DNA of 64,000 nucleotides from NCBI GenBank assembly GCA_027924585.1, contig BSBM01000592.1, positions 2,542,001-2,606,000 of the forward strand, written 5' to 3'. Shown here piece by piece: positions 56,251-64,000 of the stretch. How positions within the stretch are numbered: the first letter of the stretch is position 1; each line of letters begins with the position of its first letter. The notes below the pieces were generated by a model. It did not search any database. It saw only the letters and a program-made list of their open reading frames with translations, and was not told where the DNA came from. The position numbers and the translations under genes are program-made. Origin of the DNA: Larix kaempferi (Eukaryota; Streptophyta; Pinopsida; Pinales; Pinaceae).

Positions 56251-57560
56251 CTATGGTGTCCATCCAACTTTATATGGGTAAAATCGCTTGAGGTACAACC
56301 CATTGCATGGGTTGCGTAGGGGGTTTCCTTCTGAGCCGGTCAGAATATATGGCCCCTGTCCGAGGCAGGTGTGTATAATATATGGGCCTTGCCACATGGA
56401 CACAAACTTTCCTTTTCCCATTTTGTGATGAGCTTGATCATAGGCAAGTATGAGGTTGCCTTCACTAAATACTCGTGGGTGAACATGTTTATCATAATGA
56501 AGCTTAGATCTCTTCTTTGCGGCTTCGATTGTTTGGAGAGCTGCGCGGCGATCTTCGTTGGCTTGCTCTAAAAGAAGTAAGCATTCTTCGATCAGTGATG
56601 TATCGGGGAGTAGTTCTACGGAAATTTGTAATGTTGGTATCTGGCATTCAATGGGGAGGACAGATTCCACGCCATGAACTAAATGGAATGGGCTGAAGCC
56701 GGTGGCGGTCTTGGTCGACGTGCGGTAAGCCCATAATGCGGGGAAAATCATGTGATGCCAATTGAATCTATTTTTGTCGATGGTGCGTTGGAGGATGGTT
56801 TTATAAAAAAATTTAATAGCTTTGACTTGGCCATTCCCTTGGGGGTAGTAGGAGGAGGAGAAATGGTGTTCAAACTTAAGGAGTGTGGACAATTATCTCC
56901 AAACGGAGTATTGGAAGTGAAAGTCATGGTCTAAGACGAGTTGTTTTGGTACTCCGAAACAAGCAATAACATGGTTGAGGAAAAAGCGGGCTGCTGTGTC
57001 GGCTTTGCAATTGTAGGTAGGCATGGCTTCCGCCCATTTGATAAAGTAATCAACAGCCACAATAATGTTTTTGTGACCACCGGCTGATGTGGGATTGCAA
57101 TCCATGAAGTCGATGTCCCATTTACAAAATGGCCCAGTGGTGACGATCGAATGAAGGGGGACGGGTGGGGGTTCTTGCCTTTGGGGCAAAGAGCTGGCAG
57201 TTTTGGCAGTGTTTGACTGCTGTGATACAATCAGTGAATAATGATGGCCAAAAATAACCTGTGCGGATTACCTTTTGGGTGGTGGCCATTCCTGAAAAAT
57301 GGCTGCCGTAGACACCGCTATGACAGTCGTTAAGGACTTGTTCTGCTTCATCTTGGGAAAGACATCGTCATAAGATTGTGTCGACGCCACATCGATAGAG
57401 GACATCACCCAATAGGAGATAATGGGGGGCATGGTGACAGATGCGACGGAATCTGTCATGGTCAATGTTGGGTCGAAACTTCTGTGTGCAGAGGTATACC
57501 AAAATGTTGCCATACCAAGGGTCGTACGACGAGATGATGAACAAATGTTCATCGATTATA
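56251..57560 (-). pseudogene. Element X integrase
   Basis: In three frames. The zinc region has LNDCHSGVYGSHFSGM (near 57330) and HCQNCQLFAPK (near 57200). The catalytic core has WDIDFMDCNPTS near 57115 and ACFGVPKQLVLDHDFHF near 56930, with Asp residues kept. The third segment is YYPQGNGQVKAIKFFYK near 56830, where the catalytic Glu region reads VKAI, so the Glu appears lost. C-terminus FVSMWQGPYIIHTCLGQG ends at 56251. It follows RNase H directly, with no second RNase H in between. Frameshifts at about 57240 and 56893. Confidence 0.87.
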
Positions 57561-57610
57561 TCATTATGGATGATTGGTGATGACGACGATGATGGTAAGT
57601 CTGTAATGAG

Positions 57611-59060
57611 CTAAGCGAGTGCTAATGCTTTGGTGTTCTTCGGGGTTCTAAAATTTAGGTCATATTCTTGTAAGATAATCACCCATTTGGCAACACGGCC
57701 TTGTAGAAGGCGGCGATTCAAGAGATAGACCATTGGATTGGAATTGGCTACAACCGTGGTGTGGCTTTGTAGAATGTAATGTCGCAGCTTTTGTACTGAA
57801 AAGACGATGGCGAGGGCCATCTTCTCTTCATGTGGGTAGCGTAGGGGTGGACCTGACAAGGTCTGGCTCACATAGTAAATGACATGCTCTTGGCGGGAAG
57901 AGTCTTCTTGGATGAGAACTCCAGAGACGGCGTGATCTGACATCAAAATGTAAAGGGTAAAGTCTTTTGTGAAATCTAGTGGAGAAATCAAAGGGGCGCT
58001 TGTAAGTGATTTCTTTAGGTCTGTGAAAGCTCCTTCTGCTTGGTCTCCCCATACAAAGCGGGTATGAAGACGTTGCAAACAGAGGAAACCATGTACTGTG
58101 GTGGCATAGTCTGGGACAAAACGAGGAAGGAAGCTAGATTTCCCCTGGAGGCTTTGTAGTTGTCTTAATGTACGTGGTGAGGGGAGGTCAACTATGGATT
58201 GAACTTTTAGAGGGTCAACGGTGATCTCTTTTTCTAAAATGACAAACCCCAGCAGGAGGCCTGCTGTAACGCAAAATACACATTTAAGTGGGTTCAAGTG
58301 GATTTTGTATTTGCGACAACGCAAGAAAACTTGTCGAAGGTCTTCTAAGTGGTCAGATCATTTCTTAGATTGGGCAGTGAGGTCGTCTAGATAAAATTTA
58401 ATGAGTTTATGTATATCATGAAAGCAATAAGTCATGGCTTGTTGGAAAGTGGCTCCCGCATTCTTGAGACCGTAAGGCATGATGCGATAGGAGAAGGTTC
58501 CCCATAGGGTGGTAAAAGCGGTCTTGTATTGATCTTCTTTATGGATTTTGATTTGGTTGTATCCGGAGAAACCATCCATAAAAGAGAGTACCTCATGACT
58601 CGCACAGTCATCGATTAGTTGGTCAATAAATGGTGTGGGGAAGTTGTCTTTGGGACAAGCTAGGTTGAGGTCGCGGAAGTCAGTACAGACGTGGATAGTG
58701 CCGACTTTCTTATTAACTAGTACTGGATTTGAAACCCAGATGGTATATGCAATCGGGTATATGAAACCTAATGCTCTAAGCTTCTCGATTTCTACTTTGA
58801 CGGCTGGAAGCTTGGATGGGTGAATGGGAAGTTGTTTCTGGCGGACCGGAGATATGTTGGGCCAAGTGTCTATGTGATGTTCTATGATGGTAGAATCAAG
58901 ACCAGGCATCTCGGTATAAGACTAGGCGAAGACATCCCGAAACTCTTGGAAGAGTTTCTTATAAGCTTGGGTTTCTTTCTCGGTGCAATATGCACCTAAA
59001 GAAATAAGCTCGGGTTTTCTAGGTGTGGTGGAGATGTCGATTTTTATAATGGGAGAAATG
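57611..59060 (-). pseudogene. Element X reverse transcriptase and RNase H
   Basis: RT lead-in MPGLDSTIIEHHID at 58909, preceded by a stop in the DVFA-SY motif. RT blocks: PVLVNKKVGTIHVCTDFRDL near 58720, SFMDGFSGYNQI near 58585, SYRIMPYGLKNAGATFQ near 58480 and the catalytic FYLDDLTAQSKK near 58390. A stop and short gap are followed by the thumb (LGFVILEKEITVDPLKV) and native RNase H: YILMSDHAVSGVLIQED near 57940, YPHEEKMALAI, and VVANSNPMVYLLN. DHAVSGVL is typical of the plant non-chromodomain Ty3 (Tat/Athila) group. RNase H ends at a TAG at 57611. Confidence 0.92.
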
Positions 59061-59086
59061 TTATCCATGTTACCTTCCTTGAAGGA

Positions 59087-61080
59087 TTATGGAGTTGGGA
59101 TTGGGTCTTTGAACCAATCGACCTTGGTTGGTAAGAAGTCCTTAGTTTCAACAAATAGTTGGTTTGTTGCGGTGGATGTAGAAGCTTCAGCGAGGAAGTA
59201 TGATCGATGGTGCATATCATCCCAAGGGTAGTCCGGTGCAGTGAGTGTTTCTAGGATTTCTTCATCGGTATGGAAATAGTGTTCCATTAAATGAATTGGT
59301 TCCGGTTTGTAGGTAGTTGAAATCATATAAATGGTATTGATTTCTTCTGAATGGGATGATTCTGGAGGGAATATTTCTTCAACAAGTGGTGGGGATATCT
59401 CTAAGTCGACATTATTCATCTAGTATAGTGCTGCTCTATAATCTTGGAGATCTAGGTAGTGATGTGAATAATGGCCGTAGATTCCGCATATTGCACAAGG
59501 GTGGTTTGTGCGCAATGACTTATCATGAGGTTGATATGGTAATTCTAATTTGACAATTGGAACGTTGATGTCATCATCCAACATATTCATGTGTTCTTGA
59601 AGTGCTGGTAATTGTGGACATAGATGGGTGGTTTGGCCAATATCGTCGCACAAGGAGCACTTAGGGAGAACACGGGTTAGGGGATTCTTGGCTAATTTCG
59701 GAGTCACTGGGGGGTGCAAGTTGTGGGTGCAGTGTTGTAGGTTTGTGGACCTCTGCCCCTAGTGTTGCGGGATTGAGGGGGGACATAACTAGATGTTGAT
59801 GTAGTGCCTGTCGTCTGAATCGATCGGTTTTGGGGGTTCAGACCACTAGGTGGTGGGCGATTTTGGTGGTTTGGTATGCCAGGTGGTGGATGGTTTGAAG
59901 TATTCATAGGTTGTACCAGTTGTAGGACAATGGTAGGAGTTGGGGCAGGTAAGTACCATATAGGTAATCCTAACATTAAACCTAGAAGGTTGAGTGTAGC
60001 CATTACTGGCGTGCTGACAACTCCTGAAAATGGAAACAAGAAGGGGATAGTGTGAATCGGTGTCATTTAGATATGGCTAGGCACATTGGGTGCTTGTGGC
60101 GGTGGTTGAGTTTGTTGTTGTTCGTTGTGTGATAGGGTACATAAATCAGATATTGCATTTACCTGAAGAGGGGGTGGGATGGACGGGAAAGAGATGGTCA
60201 TGGGAGTATCTGAATATATACCGGGTCCGACTGATGAGACGATGATGTTGGTGCACTAAGAACGGGTTATTCGATTATGAGAAGAACATTTTCTAGTGCT
60301 GCAGGGGCATTGGGATCGTAGTATGTAATATGGTCGATTTTAATTACACGTCCTTCATGGGGGAACATCATGATGCAGAAAACTGAAGAAGCAACAGCTT
60401 TCATTTTGTACATATAGCTTCGTCCCAGAAGGAGATTGTAACCAAGTTGGACGTTAATGACCTCTATATCTATGAGAACCAATTTTCCCCAAAGCTGTAT
60501 GGGTACGTTCCTTGAGGTTGAGTTGCATGGCCATCGTAAGCTCGTAATGCGGTAGTGGACTGTTGTAGCATTGGGGATCCAAGTTTCTGCCATACGAAAG
60601 TTGACATGGCGCAGGTAGAAGCTCCTTCATTAATTATGCATCGATGAACGACGAGGTTCAACTTGAAAAGCTAGAGATGAAGGCATGCGAGGTTCAACTT
60701 GTTCTAATTTGAAAGCCATCATGTTAGAGTCGTTAGGATCTATGGCACCAATGGGAGATAACAACAATTTTCTCTGTGTAGGACAGTTTTTTAATATTTC
60801 GAGAGTGGACATAGTAGCAGGGGACTGAGCTAAATCCTCTACAATGTTATAGTTGTAAGCTACACGAGTGTTCGGGTTATTGTTAATTCATCTCAAAGGG
60901 AAACGAGGTGCTTTGGGGCCCCCGTCCATGGGCATAGTGGGTATGCAAAGTGGTTGATCAGTTTGGAGAGTACTCGATGATGGGTCGATAGGTGTGGCCT
61001 CAGGGGCGGATCCATATTGATTTTGACGGGTTTGAAGATTGACATCATTAGATGACATCATAAGACAATGGTAAGTGTTG
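59087..61080 (-). pseudogene. Element X protease and post-protease knuckles
   Basis: Counterpart of the 875-codon Y protein, broken into at least four frames. Protease near 60640 reads CIINEGASTCAM, so the catalytic Asp of Y's DEG is Asn here. YNLLLGRSYMYKM lies near 60430. A Pro-rich linker (60066-59704) is followed by the knuckle CSLCDDIGQTTHLC near 59660 (His shifted to Gln) and a third, CAICGIYGHYSHHY, near 59490 (last Cys lost). An acidic stretch leads to RT. It has the same order as Y, so knuckles after protease are a feature of the family, not of one copy. Confidence 0.83.
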
Positions 61081-61271
61081 GACTCAGCATGCTGGTAATC
61101 GACGGCTGCATAGGTAATTTTCTACTGTGGTGCAGTGGATCCTTGAGGTGGATCATTCGGACGAGTGTTTACCGTGCCTTGGTTTGGTAAGGGGTTTTGC
61201 AATATCATGGGTTGTTGCTAAGGAGGAGGTGCTGGCTGTGCAGCATGTCCTTGTCATTGGGCGTCGTTGGT

Positions 61272-62705
61272 CTAGAGTTGACGTGCTTGATCTAAATGGG
61301 GAAAGTTATGTGTGTAATGGTCGTAGACTCCACATATGGAGCACAGATGGTTTGTTCTCAAGTTATTATTTTTAGCCTGTTTCGGTGGGTGGTCAGGATT
61401 TTGGTTGGGGGGAGCAGCATTAATGTTGTTTGGAGGACTAGGTGGTGGTGCACCTTGGTTGTATTGTTGGTTGTTTCCGCGGTTATGCCCTCTTCCATGA
61501 TTTTGTTGACCTCCTTGGTTACGCTGATGGTTCTGGTTTGGAGGTTGGTTTTGCTGTGCGTAAACATGCCCTTGGGTAGTAGGTGGTTTTTGAGGCCATG
61601 CAGGCTCTGGAATAGGTTGCGATGGGTAGTAAACAAGAGGGTTCTGAGGTGGCCCTGGTGTTTGTTGTGGTTGCAGGTAACTTTGAGCTATTGGAAGTGT
61701 TGGAGCAAGAGGTGCTGCGTGTTGAGGATAATAAGCCACTTGGGCTTGTGGTTGGATCGGAGGCTGGTGGGCCTGCTGGTTATAATATGGAGCTGGTGCA
61801 TAAGCTGATGGTGCTTTCCCATAACATTGTGGTGGACATGAGGGTCCATGAATGTGGTGGGTGTGTGTTACTGGAGCATACGAAGTTGTAGCTCCAGAAT
61901 TAGATGAAGCCCTAGAAAGGTCTGGGGTGTTGTTTATGCTCGTCATGGTAAAAGGTTTGTTTTGCGTTGTAACTTGGCTGATAATACCATTAGAGGCATG
62001 GGATGCCCCCGACGCATCATGGCAGGATGGATCGCCACACGAGACGTCAGGTAAAATAGTGTATAGATATCCTGGCTAGGCATATATGAGGTCGAATTGC
62101 TAAGCTTTTAAGACAACTTCTTCTTCTGACTGGGGTCGTTCAGAAGCTACATCTTTGGCTATGATGGGTAGGATTGATTTGAGGAACCAATCCAAAAAGA
62201 TGCGGTTGTCAAGTTTTATCTTGTAGAGGCTCTGGCGCTTACTCCACTCATGGATATGATCGATGATGTGTGTAGCGGTGTTCTGTCTACAAGACAAAAG
62301 TATTTCCACTCCTGCATCATAGTGTACAGGTAGTTGAAAGAACTAGAGGAAAGTTGAGGCAAGGGACGTAAATGTGTTGTGGGTCCCATGTGGCTGCTCA
62401 ATGTACCACTTGGTTGCGGATCTAATGAAATTTCATTGTAAAAGTATTAGTCTAATGGAATCATCTACTATGGAGTTAGAGGAACACCATAGGTGAAACG
62501 ACATGATGTGGTTTTGGGGATCTTCCCCAACTTTTCCTTCAAATTTTGGGATATCTGAGGGAAGCTTTGTGGGAATGGGTGGCCATGTAGGGTTGTGTCT
62601 AATAGGATTGTTGGTTAACCTGGTTAGGTCTGGTAAGTTTAGACTAGCCATGTATGGCAGACTAGCAGATGGGTGCGGCATGGTGACTGGGGCATAACTG
62701 TTAAT
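61272..62705 (-). pseudogene. Element X gag, remaining part
   Basis: Begins at the LTR junction (62705) inside Gag: SASLPYMASLNLPDLTRL, IPKFEGKVGEDPQNHIM, then stops. Capsid continues at 62309 (HIHEWSKRQSLYKIKL, RIFLDWFLKSILP) and a Gln/Pro-rich region from 61946. The knuckle CSICGVYDHYTHNF (near 61330) has lost its last Cys. Aligns with the Y gag over its full length; the missing N-terminus is at 13428-13969 on the plus strand. Several stops. Confidence 0.88.
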
Positions 62706-62710
62706 AGTAG

Positions 62711-63430
62711 TGTTAACACCTAAAAAGTGCTCACTAGCTCATTCCCTTATTCACATGACCCATTTGTCCACTTTTCCACCATCTGAGCCTCTGAAACCAA
62801 CAAAAGGTCACCAAAAGACCTGAGTACACCCCTTTTTCCATTAAAAAAGATTATTTTTCCTGAAAAGCATAAAAAACCCTCAAAAAGGGTCCAAATTCCC
62901 AAAAATATTAAAAAGGGAATTAAAATATTATTTTTATTCAAAAAAGGAAAAAGGAGGGAAAAGTACCTAAACCATGTTGGTCAATACCATTTGGTTTCCA
63001 CAAAACCACAAATGGTATTCCCCACCACCAAAACCTATAAAAAGGTGGTAGAGGCTCCTCATTTCACATCCATCCATTATCTCATCCTTATGCTGCTGAA
63101 ATCTCCCTTGAGCATTTTAGCCATTGCAAACCACATTGGAGAAGAGACCATTGGAGATTGGAGTTGCTCATCCTTGGATCCATTCAACCTCATCATTAGA
63201 GGTATTGATTCCGCAAGCACTTGCTTTCCCCATTCTTTCAATACAAATTCATTATTTTACATTATCTTGTTCTTGATTTTAAATTATTTTTGTTATTTGC
63301 TTAATATCTTTGCATAGATCCATGGTTAGTCTTGTTTAATTAGTTTATTGTTATTTATTTCCATTGAAACTGCTGCTACTAGTTAGCAAGTGCCCATAGC
63401 ACTAAGCCTGGTTGCAAAACCGGGCCAACA
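62711..63430 (+). repeat. Y-type LTR at the right inversion end (720 bp)
   Basis: TGTTAACACC...CGGGCCAACA on the plus strand, opposite to the copies at 13985 and 23805. The left side abuts X gag with no polypurine tract, so it cannot be a normal 3' LTR there. The right side is ATAGT (63431-63435), the complement of ACTAT beside the Y 5' LTR. Interpreted as the second hybrid LTR: left part from the solo LTR in X, right part from the Y 3' LTR. TATA box TATAAAAAGG near 63040. Confidence 0.88.
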
Positions 63431-64000
63431 ATAGTTCTGAGCTCAAATCTCCTTCCCAAAAGATACTGTCTCCGTTTCTTGAGAGAGTGAATGATGGCTG
63501 TTAGCTCTAAGTCATGGGTGGAATAGTTCTTTTCATGCTCTTTCAGCTTCCTAGATTCATAAAAAATTATAGAACCTTCTTGCATTAGCACTCCACCAAG
63601 TCCTTCAATGCAAGCATCACTGCATAACACAAAATCTTTACTTGGATCTACAATCTTCAACCCATATGCACTAGTAAGCAATTCCTTAAACTGCTGGAAA
63701 CTTCTTTTACATTTTTCAAACGATGTGAATTTGATTCCCTTCCTCTGCAAGGAAGTAATTGGATGGGCTATCTTAGAAAATCCCTCAATGAACCTCCTAT
63801 AATAACCATCCAGGCCCATAAAAGATCTAACATCTGCTACATTCCTTGGAGTGGACCAATCCATGATGGCCTCAATCTTCTTTGGGTCTACTGCAATGCC
63901 TTCTGCTGATATAATATGACCCAAATATTGCACCTTCTCTTGATAGAAGTTACATTTACTCAGCTTAGCATACACCTGGTGATACCTAAGGAATTTCAAT
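63431..64000 (-). pseudogene. Chromovirus Z RT end and RNase H
   Basis: Enters at the right window edge. It reads the end of RT ([18 protein letters not shown]), the connection ([22 protein letters not shown]) and RNase H ([21 protein letters not shown], then [16 protein letters not shown]). It stops at the LTR after [10 protein letters not shown]. The next expected residues are those at 24528 on the plus strand. No stop is seen in this 188-codon part. The native RNase H Asp and Glu residues are present. Confidence 0.93.

Larger units (their letters stand above)
50158..62710 (-). mobile_element. Element X, gag to 3' LTR
   Basis: Minus strand, in element order: rest of gag (62705-61272), protease and two knuckles, RT, RNase H, integrase, archaeal-type RNase H (56172-55744). 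Then minisatellite, antisense plant-mobile-domain gene (53873-55207, plus strand), 150-bp tandem repeats, 3' untranslated region, polypurine tract, LTR. With the 5' piece at 11004-13969 the element totals about 15.5 kb. The extra RNase H, tRNA-Arg-type primer, antisense extra gene and long 3' repeat region all point to the Tat lineage of Ty3/gypsy. Confidence 0.88.

Overview
This window looks like intergenic DNA from a large, repeat-rich seed-plant genome. A conifer or other gymnosperm is plausible but not proven. I found no ordinary host gene. Nearly everything is LTR retrotransposon: Ty1/copia, chromodomain Ty3/gypsy, Tat-like Ty3/gypsy and a gag-only element. There is also a LINE fragment, a tRNA-type SINE and several minisatellites. 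Most coding regions carry stops or frameshifts.

Names used here. Copia-1 (1-2742, minus) runs off the left edge. T is an old gag-only element with 214-bp LTRs. Copia-2 (3729-9659, plus) is nested in T's gag. X is a full Tat-like element. Y is a shorter Tat-like derivative (13985-24522, minus). Z is a chromovirus. W is a second chromovirus (30168-39878), broken by Copia-3 (31137-38043, minus). S is a degenerate Ty3/gypsy pol (about 42100-45540, plus). A LINE fragment lies at 46862-48430 (minus).

The main result is structural. Three elements, T, X and Z, each lie in two distant pieces in opposite orientation. For each, the 5-bp target-site duplications match only if the two pieces are taken as one element: TGAAA/TTTCA for T, GATAG/CTATC for X, and ACTAT/ATAGT for the Y insertion in Z. 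A single inversion of about 48-49 kb explains all of them. Its ends lie inside two near-identical but oppositely oriented LTRs, at 13985-14705 and 62711-63430. Undoing it restores T with X nested in its leader, X with a continuous gag-pol, and Z with Y nested in it. LTR divergence counted by eye fits the nesting order: T about 7%, Copia-2 about 3.4%, X about 3%, Y about 2%. An assembly mis-join at these LTRs would leave the same pattern and must be excluded.

X is biologically the most interesting element. Its pol order is protease, RT, RNase H, integrase, and then a second RNase H of archaeal type lying 3' of the integrase. Between that gene and the 3' LTR lies an antisense gene with its own TATA box. 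It encodes a plant-mobile-domain-like protein and contains a 114-bp GT-AG intron that keeps the frame. X and Y also carry three CCHC knuckles, two of them downstream of the protease. Both have 150-bp tandem repeats in the 3' untranslated region and GC-rich hairpin-like repeats in the 5' leader. Y has lost RT, both RNases H, integrase and the antisense gene, but keeps long open gag and protease frames.
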